Assembly (NCBI GenBank): GCA_964570285.1
Contig: CAZMXP010000008.1
Location: 1-64,000, forward strand
Source of the DNA: CAZMXP01 sp964570285
GTDB taxonomy: Bacteria > Planctomycetota > PLA2
Direction: 5' to 3'
DNA: 64,000 bases
Part shown: positions 8,311 through 16,070 of the stretch, piece by piece
How the letters are laid out: each line of letters begins with the position of its first letter
How positions within the stretch are numbered: the stretch's first letter is position 1
The notes under the pieces: generated by a model
What the model was told of the DNA's origin: nothing
Databases searched by the model: none
Seen by the model: the letters and a program-made list of their open reading frames with translations, nothing else
Made by a program: the position numbers and the translations under genes

Positions 8311-9279
8311 TCACGATGATAGACGGCGCTTCCCCTTCTTTTGGGCCTTCGCGCCCCCGCGCCGCACCTCCTCGAGCAGCGCGAGCCGGAAGAGGGGCAT
8401 CATCAGCTCGTGGTGGCCCGCGAAATCGTAGCCCCGGGCGGCGGGGCGCTCGACGACGTTGACCCGGGGGCGGTAGTGGCGCAACTGGTCGAAGTTGGCG
8501 GTGGTGATCGACAGCGGCCTGCCGCGCAGGTTGTTCTGCAGCGTCACGGCCTTCACGAACACCTCGGGCGCGATCACGGCCGATCCCCAGTTCAGGTAGA
8601 CGCCGCGATCGAGGGTCCCGCAGAGCGCGGCGAAGCGCAGGAAGTCGGTGTGGCTGGCGGCGCCGACATCCGCGCCGTCGCAGCGCGGATGCATGTGCAC
8701 GATGTCGGTGCCGACCGCGACATGGACCGTCACCGGCACGCCGAAGCGCGCCGCGGCCCCGAGCACCGAGAGCTTCCGGAAGGGCAGTCTCGCGCGCGCG
8801 ACCGCCTCCTTGAGCGCCTCGCCGAGGCCGCACTCGCGGCCGCGCGCGGCGGCGTCGGCGAAGAACGCGCCCGTCTCCTCCGCCATGCCGAAGGTGCCCG
8901 TCGCGACGCCGGGCCCGACCTCCTCCGACGTGCGCCCCATGAAGGCGATCTCGAAGTCGTGGATGGCCGCGCTGCCGTTCATCAGCAGCCCGGTCACGAG
9001 GCCGCGCCGCATCAGGTCCGCGAGCAGAGGCGCGAGGCCGACCTTGATCACGTGGCCCCCGATCCCCCAGATGATCCCCCGCCCGGCGAGATGCGCCGAT
9101 GCCGCGGCCGCCGCCAGCGCGCGCAGGTCCGCCGCGCGCAGGATGCCCGGGAGCGCGTCGTAGAAGCGGGGGAAGCTCGCGCCGGGCGCCACCGGCTTCG
9201 CGAAGAGGCCGGTGTCGACCTTGCTCTCGCGCTGGGTCGCGCGCACGGTGCGCAGGCGGCTTCGATCGATGGGCTTCAC
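8311..9279 (-). CDS. Conserved protein of LPS/heptose loci, distantly deoxyhypusine-synthase-like
   Basis: 322 residues from a GTG start with a good ribosome site (GGAGAG). I recognise the type as a conserved, uncharacterised family that recurs near hldE and core transferases. Its glycine-rich and histidine-containing blocks are GIGGHVIKVGLAPLLADLM, MNGSAAIHDFEIAFMG, TGTFGMAEETG, HVAVGTDIVHMHP and TTANFDQLRHYRPRVNV. The fold resembles NAD-binding deoxyhypusine-synthase-type proteins, but no function is established to my knowledge. The C-terminus is lysine-rich. It overlaps the upstream acyltransferase by 4 bp (GTGA), so it belongs to the LPS operon and presumably acts in core or lipid A metabolism. 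Confidence 0.7.
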   Translation of the reverse strand: MKPIDRSRLRTVRATQRESKVDTGLFAKPVAPGASFPRFYDALPGILRAADLRALAAAAASAHLAGRGIIWGIGGHVIKVGLAPLLADLMRRGLVTGLLMNGSAAIHDFEIAFMGRTSEEVGPGVATGTFGMAEETGAFFADAAARGRECGLGEALKEAVARARLPFRKLSVLGAAARFGVPVTVHVAVGTDIVHMHPRCDGADVGAASHTDFLRFAALCGTLDRGVYLNWGSAVIAPEVFVKAVTLQNNLRGRPLSITTANFDQLRHYRPRVNVVERPAARGYDFAGHHELMMPLFRLALLEEVRRGGAKAQKKGKRRLSS

Positions 9280-10205
9280 GCGACACTCTCCTTCGGGGGC
9301 GGGAGGCCCCGCTTCCAGCGGCGGTGCATCCAGAGGTACTGCTCGGGGTCGCGGCGGATCTCCTCCTCGAGGCGGCGCATCAGGTCGGCGGTGATGCGCG
9401 CGAGGTCCGCCTCGCGGTCGTCGCTTCCGCCTCCGTAGTCGATCAGTTCGCCGCGCGCCTCGTAGCGCAGGAAGTCGCCGCGACGCAGCAGCGCGCCGAA
9501 GAAGACCTTCGCGCCGTGGTCGCGCGCGAGCACGGCGGGCGTCTTGTGCGTGCAGGCGGGCTGGCCGAAGAAGGGGACGGTGATGCCGTAGACCGCCTCC
9601 TGGTCGAAGAGGAAGCCGACGTTGCCGCCGCGCGCGAAGGCCTCCAGCATGTGCTGGACGGCGCCGCGCTTCTCGATGGCGCCCGCGGCAGTGTCGAGAC
9701 GGATCTGCCGCAACAGGCGGTCGATGAAGGGGTTCTGCGGGGACCGGAAGACCGGCGCGATGGCGACGCCGAGCAGCCCGAAGAAGCCCGTCGCGAGCTC
9801 CCAGTTGCCGAGGTGGGCGGTGAGGAAGAGGATCGACCGCGCGCGCTGGCGCAGCCCCGCCTCGCCGTGGAGGTCGAGGTAGTCGCGCGCCCAGCCGACG
9901 ATCGTGAAGTGGTCGTGGAAGTTGCGGCGGGAGAGCATGCGGCGCTGGAAGATGATGTCCACCACCATCGACGCGAAGTGCTCGAGCGTGCGGCGGCCGA
10001 GGGCGTCGCGCTCCGCCACCGACATCTCCGGGAAGACGACGCCGAGGTTGGTGCGGACGGCGCGGCGGCGCACGCCGAGGCGCCAGAGGAGGCGCCCCAC
10101 GGTGCGGGCGCCGTTCCACGCGAACGACGGGCTGAGTGCCCGGACGCCGTAGAGCAGCGCCAGCGCGGCGACATACTCGAGCCGGTAGCGCAGCAGCAGC
10201 TTCAT
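9276..10205 (-). CDS. Lipid A late acyltransferase, LpxL/HtrB family
   Basis: 309 residues, about the family's usual length. It has an N-terminal hydrophobic helix (YVAALALLYGVRAL), the catalytic HLGNWE motif (HX4E) near residue 125, and a downstream FDQEAVYGITVPFFGQPACT block matching the family's substrate-binding DQ…G…F segment. The C-terminal EQYLWMHRRWKRG is the typical family ending. LpxL-type enzymes add secondary acyl chains to lipid A at the inner membrane. It overlaps the first acyltransferase gene by ATGA. Which acyl chain or position it uses is not readable. Confidence 0.9.
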   Translation of the reverse strand: MKLLLRYRLEYVAALALLYGVRALSPSFAWNGARTVGRLLWRLGVRRRAVRTNLGVVFPEMSVAERDALGRRTLEHFASMVVDIIFQRRMLSRRNFHDHFTIVGWARDYLDLHGEAGLRQRARSILFLTAHLGNWELATGFFGLLGVAIAPVFRSPQNPFIDRLLRQIRLDTAAGAIEKRGAVQHMLEAFARGGNVGFLFDQEAVYGITVPFFGQPACTHKTPAVLARDHGAKVFFGALLRRGDFLRYEARGELIDYGGGSDDREADLARITADLMRRLEEEIRRDPEQYLWMHRRWKRGLPPPKESVA

Positions 10206-11080
10206 TCCGCCACCGGGAGCCCCGCCGGCGTCAGCGGCAGGCCGCGCCGCTCCGCCCGCGGCGGCTTGAAGCGGCGGTGGAACCACCACCACTGCTCGGG
10301 GCAGGCGCGGACGTAGCCGCCGAGGATCTCGTTGCACCGCTGCGTCGTCTCCTCGACGGTGGCGCAGGGCTCGACGGGTTCCGACCAGCAGCGGTAGCGG
10401 ATGCCGTCGCCGACCCGTGTCGAGTAGCCGGCGTAGAGCGGCACCTGGAACTTCGCTGCGAGCGCCGCGGGGGCGAGGAAGGTGTGGGCGGGCAGGCCGA
10501 GGAAGGGCAGCGCGATGCCGTGGCGGCCCGCGGCCTGGTCGTTCAGGAAGGCGACGGCGGCACCCCGCCGCAGCGCCTTCATCGCGAGAGGGAGCGCGTT
10601 CTCCTTCTCGATGGTCTCGACGCCGAGCGAGCGGCGGAATCGGTCGAGGCGGGTCGCGAACCAGTGGCGCTCCGGCGCCCTGCCGACCGGCGTCACCTGG
10701 ATGCCCACGTGGCCGAACGCGGCCCCGTAGAGTTCCCAGTTCCCGAAGTGGCCGGTGACGAGAATCGAGCCGTGCGGCTTGACCCGGCGGAAGTGCTCCC
10801 AGCCGGGACCCGCGAGTTCGAAGTGCCGGTCGAAGCGGTCGGGCTCGAAGAGGCGGCGGAAGAAGGCGCAATCGACGGCCGCCTCCGCGAAGTGGCGGTA
10901 GACGCGGGCGACCAGGGCCGGATCGGCACTGCCATAGACGAGGCGCAGGTTCTCCCGGGCCGTCGCTGCGGCGCGCGGGGAGAGCGTCGGCCCAAGGCGC
11001 GCCATCGCCCTGGCCGTGCGCAGCGAGAGCCGGTACGCGCTCTCCACCACCCTTCCACCGGAATTGCCCGACCTCGCCAC
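10202..11080 (-). CDS. Lipid A late acyltransferase, LpxL/HtrB family, second copy
   Basis: 292 residues; the first gene of the twelve-gene operon. It shows HFGNWE near residue 110, NDQAAGRHGIALPFLG and the ending EQWWWFHRRFKPP. It is a paralogue of the next gene rather than a duplicate, as the two differ across most of their length. Two such enzymes fit the addition of two secondary acyl chains to lipid A. The GTG start is 7 nt after a TATTCT -10 box, so the message is probably leaderless. The GTG is preferred because no SD sequence precedes any alternative. Confidence 0.89.
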   Translation of the reverse strand: MARSGNSGGRVVESAYRLSLRTARAMARLGPTLSPRAAATARENLRLVYGSADPALVARVYRHFAEAAVDCAFFRRLFEPDRFDRHFELAGPGWEHFRRVKPHGSILVTGHFGNWELYGAAFGHVGIQVTPVGRAPERHWFATRLDRFRRSLGVETIEKENALPLAMKALRRGAAVAFLNDQAAGRHGIALPFLGLPAHTFLAPAALAAKFQVPLYAGYSTRVGDGIRYRCWSEPVEPCATVEETTQRCNEILGGYVRACPEQWWWFHRRFKPPRAERRGLPLTPAGLPVAE

Positions 11081-11087
11081 TCCGCGC

Positions 11088-11093
11088 AGAATA
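11088..11093 (-). promoter_or_regulatory. -10 box of the LPS operon (TATTCT)
   Basis: On the minus strand TATTCT ends 7 nt before the GTG of the first acyltransferase gene, the spacing expected if transcription starts at the start codon. No good -35 hexamer is seen at 17 bp, where the right side of the inverted repeat lies. Confidence 0.5.
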
Positions 11094-11106
11094 GCAACGG
11101 GACAAA

Positions 11107-11153
11107 GGGGTCAGACCCCATTGTCCCGCCTCGGGACAATGGGGTCTGACCCC
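11107..11153. repeat. Perfect 21-nt inverted repeat (REP-like hairpin)
   Basis: Two 21-nt arms, 11107-11127 and 11133-11153, are exact reverse complements around a 5-nt loop (GCCTC). Each arm contains the inner palindrome GGGGTCAGACCCC (or GGGGTCTGACCCC). This core is of the type seen in repetitive extragenic palindromes in many environmental genomes. It lies between the divergent LPS operon and TetR gene, so it could isolate the two transcription units, act as a bidirectional terminator without a T-run, or be a mobile REP element. No transposase is nearby. Confidence 0.85.
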
Positions 11154-11162
11154 AATCGCGCA

Positions 11163-11182
11163 GTAAGTAAATGTTCGCTTAC
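11163..11182. promoter_or_regulatory. Candidate TetR operator (GTAAG…CTTAC)
   Basis: The 20-bp sequence GTAAGTAAATGTTCGCTTAC is an imperfect palindrome (GTAAGnnAAnnTTnnCTTAC, 14 of 20 symmetric). It overlaps the -10 box TACGAT (11180-11185) that lies 8 nt before the ATG of the TetR gene. Its position suits autorepression by the regulator it precedes. Confidence 0.55.
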
Positions 11183-11193
11183 GATGTGGGGGG

Positions 11194-11775
11194 ATGCGCA
11201 GCCGGACGTGGTCACCGAAAGGACGCCGCGAGGAGATCGCGGAGACGGCGTTGCGTCTGATCGGGCAGCGGGGCATCTCGAACCTGACGATGGCCGCGCT
11301 CGCCGCCGAGATCGGCATCACCGCGGGTGCCCTCTTCCGCCACTTCAAGTCGCGTGATGCGATCCTCGAAGCGGCTGCCGATGTCGGAATCGCGCGTTTG
11401 GAGGCGGCCCATCCCGATCCGGGCCTTCCCCCGCTCGACCGACTTCGCGCCTTCGCGACCCGGCGGTCCGAGGCGGCCGCGGCGGACCCAGGGGTCCGCT
11501 GGCTTCTCTCCGCCGAGCAGGCGGTCCACGCCCTCCCGAAGGACGCGGCCTGGAAGCTCGACGGCGCGGCGCGCCGCTCGGTGCGCATCCTGCTCGACGC
11601 GCTGGCCGAGGGAGCGGCCCGAGGCGAGATCCGCGACGACTTCGCGCCCGAGGTCCTGCTTGTGCCGGTGGCCGGCACCATCGACATGCTCGCGCGCTCT
11701 GCGCCCGGCACGCCCGGCGCGCCGCGGAACGTCCTTCCCGCTCTCGTCGCGATGCTCGCGCCGCGGGGCCGCTGA
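11194..11775 (+). CDS. TetR-family transcriptional regulator
   Basis: 193 residues. The N-terminal helix-turn-helix domain (12-58) is clear: RREEIAETALRLIGQRGISNLTMAALAAEIGITAGALFRHFKSRD. The C-terminal ligand/dimer domain is poorly conserved, as usual. An imperfect palindrome covers its promoter, suggesting autoregulation. The neighbour downstream (MFS/spermidine synthase fusion) starts 32 bp later with its own promoter, and the divergent LPS operon begins about 110 bp upstream; either could be a target. The start ATG is 8 nt after a TACGAT -10 box. Confidence 0.9.
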   Translation: MRSRTWSPKGRREEIAETALRLIGQRGISNLTMAALAAEIGITAGALFRHFKSRDAILEAAADVGIARLEAAHPDPGLPPLDRLRAFATRRSEAAAADPGVRWLLSAEQAVHALPKDAAWKLDGAARRSVRILLDALAEGAARGEIRDDFAPEVLLVPVAGTIDMLARSAPGTPGAPRNVLPALVAMLAPRGR

Positions 11776-11801
11776 CACCCGCCCCTCTCATCCCCTATGC
11801 T
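11772..11801 (+). promoter_or_regulatory. Promoter CTGACA-N18-TATGCT of the MFS/spermidine synthase fusion
   Basis: The -35 CTGACA (11772-11777) overlaps the TetR stop codon. The -10 TATGCT (11796-11801) ends 6 nt before the GTG start at 11808, again implying a leaderless transcript. Confidence 0.5.
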
Positions 11802-11807
11802 CATCCC

Positions 11808-14375
11808 GTGGCCCCCACCGTCGCCCGCCTCTCGCCGCTGCTCTTTCTCTCAGGCGCGGCGGCGCTGGTGCTCGAGGTCGCATGGTTCCGGAGACTGGCC
11901 CAGCTCGCGGGCGGCACCTCGGTCGCCCTCGGCGCGGTCATCGCGGCCGTGATCGGCGGGATGGCAATCGGCGCGTGGCTTCTCGGCAGGCGGGCCGACC
12001 GCACCGACCGCCCGGTGCGCCTCTACGCGATCCTCGAACTGCTGGTCGCCGCCGCGGCGCTGCTGAGCCCCTGGCTGCTCGACCTCTCCCGCGGCGGTTT
12101 TACCTGGCTCCAGCACGCCCTCGGCGACCACCGCGCCCTCCACGCCGGGGCGACCTTCCTCTTCGCGTCGCTGATGCTGGCGCCGCCCTCCATCGCGATG
12201 GGCGGCACGCTCCCCGCGATGGCCTCCGCCCTCGCCGGCGGCGGCCGCCCGATCGGGTTCCTCTATGCGGCCAACACGCTCGGCGCGGTCGCCGGAACGC
12301 TTCTCGCGGGCTTCCTGCTTCTGCCACGACTCGGCCTCGCCGGCACGATGCGCGCCGCCGCGCTGCTCTCGGCTGTCGCCGCCGCGGGCGCGATGCTGCT
12401 GCGCGCCCCCCGCCCCCCCCAGACCTCCGCGCCCCGGGGGCCGTCGCCCGAGGCGCGACGGGCGATCCTCCTCTACGCCATCAGCGGCTTTCTCGGACTT
12501 GCGGCGGAGGTCTGCTTCACGCGCAGCCTCGTGCTCGTCTTCGGATCTGCGACGTACGCGTTTTCGGTGATGCTCTCGGTCCTCCTGCTGGGGATCGGAT
12601 GGGGGGGGGCCTGGGGGGCCCGGACGACGCGAGACCCGCTCAGGACGCTCGAGGTCACGGTGGCCGCGACCGCGGCGGTGCTGAGCCTCTCGATGCTGCT
12701 CGTGCCGCTCTTGCCGCGCCTCTTCCTGCTCGGCTACCTGCACGGCGGCGAGGGCTTCGCGACCGGGATCCTGTTGCGGTTCGCGATCGCCGCCTGCGTG
12801 ATGCTGCCGGGCGCGTTCGGCCTCGGCTTCGCGTTCCCGCTGGCGGCGGGCCTCGCCTGCACCGGCACGGTCGGCGCGGGCACGGGGCGCCTCTACGCGT
12901 GGAACACGGTCGCCTCCGTCGCCGGATCGACGACGGCGGTCTTCCTGCTCGTGCCGGCCCTCGGCCCGGAGGGCGCCCTCGCCCTGGTCGCCTCCGGCGT
13001 GGGGATCGCGCTCTTCGCGCTCGCGCGGCGCCCGACCGTGCTCGCCCTCGCCCTCGTCGCCTGCTGCGGCTGGATCCCGGCGCCGGAGGTCGCCCGGGAA
13101 CGCCTGCTCGCGGGCATCTACTTCAACCCCGGCGCCTTTCTCACCGACGGCCGGATCGACGAGCGCTCGTGGAGGGAGGGGGTGGACATCGCGTGGTCGC
13201 GCACGGGGCGGGACATGACCGTCAGCGTCTGGCGCTGGTACGGGCGCCACAGCCTGCTCGTCGACGGCAAGGCCGAGGCGAGCGACCAGGTGCTCGCCGA
13301 CGACCACCACCTCGCGCTGCTCGGCCACCTGCCGATGCTCGCGCACGAGGACCCGCGGCGCGTCCTCGTCGTCGGTCTCGGCATGGGGACGACGCTGCGC
13401 GCGGTGGAGCAGCACGCGCCGGAGACGCTCCGCGTGATCGAGATCGAGCCCGCCGTCGTCGAGGCGGCGCGCTGGCTCGGGCGCGAGCCGCCGCAGGTCA
13501 TCCTCGCGGACGCGCGCACGTGGCTCCGCGCGACGGACGAGCGGTTCGACGTGATCACGAGCGATCCGATCCACCCGTCGGTGCGGGGAAGCGGCGACCT
13601 CTACACGCTCGAGTACTGGCAGAGCTGCCGCGACCGCCTCGCGCCGGGCGGGCTCGTCTGCCACTGGCTGCCGGTCTACCAGATGGGGGTGGACGACCTG
13701 CGCGCCGTGCTCGCCACCTTCTCGCGCGTCTTCAGGACCGCGGTCTACTTCGGCGGCGGCGACCTCGTGCTGCTCGGCGCCCCGGACGGCCTGCCCGGAC
13801 CCCCGCGCCCCCTCGAGAATCCCGTGGCGGGACTGGAACGCGACCTGTCGAAGCTGCGCGTCGCGCAACTCGCCGCGCCCTCCGCGGGCACGCTGCTCAC
13901 GGAGGACCGCCTCCACCTCGAGTTCTCGACGCCCAGGCAGGTGCACCAGCCCGAACTCGCCGCCTGCTTCGAGTGGGTGCGCGAGCTGTGGGGGTCGCCG
14001 CCGGAGCCCTACGGGCTCGCCCTGGAGATGGAGATCGCCTGGGCCCGGGGCGGCGGCGATGCGCTCGGCGACGCGGTCCGGAGGGCGCTCGCCGAGCATC
14101 CGGAACACCCCTTCGTGCAGCGCTTCGCGGGCGAGCTCTTCCTCGACTGGGCGGGTTCGTCGTCGCGCGCCGGCGACATCGCCACCGCCGAGGGCATGCT
14201 GCGCCGCGCGCGCGTCTACCTCGGCGAGGACAGCCGCATCGCCGGCACCGAGGGCGACCTGCTTGCCGCGAAGGGCGACCGCGCGGGAGCCGCCGCGCGA
14301 TTCCGCGAACTGATCGGGCGCTACGGCGAGAGCCGCTATCTGCGACGGCGGATCGCGGCGCTGGAGGGACGCTAG
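11808..14375 (+). CDS. Fused polytopic membrane domain/spermidine-synthase-like methyltransferase fold with C-terminal TPR-like tail
   Basis: 855 residues. Residues 1-420 carry about eleven to twelve hydrophobic segments of the MFS-like type that precede many bacterial spermidine-synthase domains. Residues 510-670 form the Rossmann-like polyamine synthase domain: VLVVGLGMGTTLRAVE, VIEIEPAVVEAAR, ILADARTWLRA and TSDPIHPSVRGSG, where an aspartate sits at the usual catalytic position. The tail (about 740-855) looks like TPR helices (AGDIATAEGMLRRARVYLG). Fused proteins of this type are widespread but mostly uncharacterised; true polyamine synthesis is not established. GTG start chosen from the -10 spacing. 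It ends 4 bp into the convergent ASPIC gene. Confidence 0.85.
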   Translation: MAPTVARLSPLLFLSGAAALVLEVAWFRRLAQLAGGTSVALGAVIAAVIGGMAIGAWLLGRRADRTDRPVRLYAILELLVAAAALLSPWLLDLSRGGFTWLQHALGDHRALHAGATFLFASLMLAPPSIAMGGTLPAMASALAGGGRPIGFLYAANTLGAVAGTLLAGFLLLPRLGLAGTMRAAALLSAVAAAGAMLLRAPRPPQTSAPRGPSPEARRAILLYAISGFLGLAAEVCFTRSLVLVFGSATYAFSVMLSVLLLGIGWGGAWGARTTRDPLRTLEVTVAATAAVLSLSMLLVPLLPRLFLLGYLHGGEGFATGILLRFAIAACVMLPGAFGLGFAFPLAAGLACTGTVGAGTGRLYAWNTVASVAGSTTAVFLLVPALGPEGALALVASGVGIALFALARRPTVLALALVACCGWIPAPEVARERLLAGIYFNPGAFLTDGRIDERSWREGVDIAWSRTGRDMTVSVWRWYGRHSLLVDGKAEASDQVLADDHHLALLGHLPMLAHEDPRRVLVVGLGMGTTLRAVEQHAPETLRVIEIEPAVVEAARWLGREPPQVILADARTWLRATDERFDVITSDPIHPSVRGSGDLYTLEYWQSCRDRLAPGGLVCHWLPVYQMGVDDLRAVLATFSRVFRTAVYFGGGDLVLLGAPDGLPGPPRPLENPVAGLERDLSKLRVAQLAAPSAGTLLTEDRLHLEFSTPRQVHQPELAACFEWVRELWGSPPEPYGLALEMEIAWARGGGDALGDAVRRALAEHPEHPFVQRFAGELFLDWAGSSSRAGDIATAEGMLRRARVYLGEDSRIAGTEGDLLAAKGDRAGAAARFRELIGRYGESRYLRRRIAALEGR

Positions 14376-15985
14376 GGCGCGACCAGCCGCAGCCACTGGT
14401 CGGCGGCGACGTTGGTCAGCGTCTGGACGGTGCCGTCGGCCCACTCGATGCGGAGGGTGTCGACGACGGTGGCGTCGCCGAGGCCGAAGTGGACCTCGGC
14501 GGGGGTGCCGGCGAGGTAGCTGCGGCCGGCGATGACGTCGCGGCGCTTCGTCACGGCGCCGATCGTCGCGCGGACGCGCGCGCCGATCGCGCGGTTGTCG
14601 GGCGAGAGCGCGACGCCGAGCCAGTGGCCCATCGGCGTCGTGCGGTTCTCGAGCAGGCGCACCGGCTGGGCGACGTTGGTCGTCAGCAGGTCGAGATCGC
14701 CGTCGCGGTCGTAGTCGAACGCGAGGAGGCCGCGGCCGTCGTCGCGGTCGTCGAGGCCGGCGCCGGTGACGCGCGTGAAACGGGCGCTGCCGTCGTTGAC
14801 GAAGAGCACGGAGGGCGTCCGGTAGACCGGGGAGCCAGGCCCCTTGAACGCGAGGATCCACTCGTCGAAGCCGCTGACCGCGGCGAGGTCGAGGTCGCCG
14901 TCGTGGTCGGCGTCGAAGAACTCGGTGCCCCAGCCGAAGTAGGTGTCCGCGACGCCGCGCGAGACCGAGAAGTCGCGGAACCGCGGCCGGCCGATCAGGT
15001 TCTGGTCGTTCAGGTAGAAGACGTTGCGCTGCAGGGTGCCGGTGCCGCCGCTCGGATCGGTGATGTTGGTCACGTACAGGTCGAGGTCGCCGTCGTCGTC
15101 GATGTCGGCGCAGGCGACGCCCATGTCGTTGCCGGTGTGCGTCAGGCCGACGGCCACCGTGTCGTTGACGAAGGTGCCGTTGACGTTGAAGTAGAACTCG
15201 TCCGAGGTGTGGTCCACGGCGACGTAGAGGTCGGGCCAGCCGTCGTCGTCGAAGTCGGTGAAGATCGCCGTGAAGCTGTCGCGGGCGAGGCCGCCGAGCC
15301 CGGCCGCGGCGGTCGCGTCGGCGAACTGGAGGCCGCCGAGGTTCCTGTAGAGCACGTTTTCGCCGGCGAAGCCGGGGGTCCCGGTGCCGCGCTCGTACCG
15401 CCAGACGGTCACGTAGATGTCGAGCAGGCCGTCGCGGTCGTAGTCGGCGATCGCGCAGCCGCAGTGCAGGTAGCCGAGCGGCCGGAACCCCGACCCGGCG
15501 CTCACGTCGGTGAAGGTCTCGTCGCCGTTGTTGCGGTAGATCCGGCTCGGCGACACCGTCGCGCCGCCGTCGTCGTCGTTGACGACGAGCAGGTCGAGGT
15601 CGCCGTCGTTGTCGAGATCGACGAAGTGCGCCACGCGGCCGAGGCCGGTGTCGGCCAGCGCCGGGGGCGTCACGTCGGTGAAGGTGCGCGCCGGCAGCTC
15701 GTTGCGGAAGAGACGGTTGGGCTGGCCGTTGTGCCCGAGCAGGTAGAGGTCGAGGTCGCCGTCGCTGTCGTAGTCGCCCGCCGCGGCGCCGTTGCCCATG
15801 ATGCGCTGCATGTGCACCATGTGCACCTCGGTGACGGAGTCGAAGACCGGTCCCACCGTGCCCGTGAAGAGGAGTTGCGCCGCGGGCGCGACGTCGACGA
15901 ACAGGAAGTCCGCGATCGTCGCGCCCCCGCCGGAGCTTCCGCAGGAGGAGATCACGAGGAGCAGGGGGGCAAGGAGGGTTCGCAT
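14372..15985 (-). CDS. FG-GAP/VCBS repeat lipoprotein with ASPIC/UnbV domain
   Basis: 537 residues from MRTLLAPLLLVISSCG, whose ISSC looks like a lipobox; a longer in-frame start 60 bp upstream lacks a signal peptide. The body has repeated Ca-binding loops of the FG-GAP/VCBS type (DYDSDGDLDLY, DLDNDGDLDLL, DYDRDGLLDIY, DIDDDGDLDLY, DADHDGDLDLA, DYDRDGDLDLL), predicting a seven-bladed propeller. The last 70 residues match ASPIC/UnbV (GARVRATIGAV…GRSYLAGTPAEVHFGLGDATVVDTLRIEWADG). Such proteins are exported and presumed adhesive or scaffolding; function unknown. A TATCCT -10 lies 12 nt upstream of the start. Confidence 0.88.
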   Translation of the reverse strand: MRTLLAPLLLVISSCGSSGGGATIADFLFVDVAPAAQLLFTGTVGPVFDSVTEVHMVHMQRIMGNGAAAGDYDSDGDLDLYLLGHNGQPNRLFRNELPARTFTDVTPPALADTGLGRVAHFVDLDNDGDLDLLVVNDDDGGATVSPSRIYRNNGDETFTDVSAGSGFRPLGYLHCGCAIADYDRDGLLDIYVTVWRYERGTGTPGFAGENVLYRNLGGLQFADATAAAGLGGLARDSFTAIFTDFDDDGWPDLYVAVDHTSDEFYFNVNGTFVNDTVAVGLTHTGNDMGVACADIDDDGDLDLYVTNITDPSGGTGTLQRNVFYLNDQNLIGRPRFRDFSVSRGVADTYFGWGTEFFDADHDGDLDLAAVSGFDEWILAFKGPGSPVYRTPSVLFVNDGSARFTRVTGAGLDDRDDGRGLLAFDYDRDGDLDLLTTNVAQPVRLLENRTTPMGHWLGVALSPDNRAIGARVRATIGAVTKRRDVIAGRSYLAGTPAEVHFGLGDATVVDTLRIEWADGTVQTLTNVAADQWLRLVAP

Positions 15986-16019
15986 GGGGCGACCCAGAGG
16001 ATAACCGCAACCGGGCCTG

Positions 16020-16070
16020 TTGCCCCTTCGCCCCCGGGCGGGCATACTCTCCCCCGTTGAACGCGTTCAA
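16020..16070 (+). promoter_or_regulatory. TetR promoter with operator overlapping the start codon
   Basis: The -35 TTGCCC (16020-16025), a 17-bp spacer and the -10 CATACT (16043-16048) precede a perfect 14-bp palindrome TTGAACGCGTTCAA (16057-16070). The palindrome contains the TTG start codon. Transcription should begin at or just before this TTG, so the bound repressor would cover +1 and the first codons. Confidence 0.75.

Noticed and set aside
12601..12609. G9 run inside the MFS/spermidine-synthase fusion as a phase-variable switch
   Set aside because: It encodes Gly/Trp codons in frame and such runs are common by chance at this GC content; no second site or contingency pattern.
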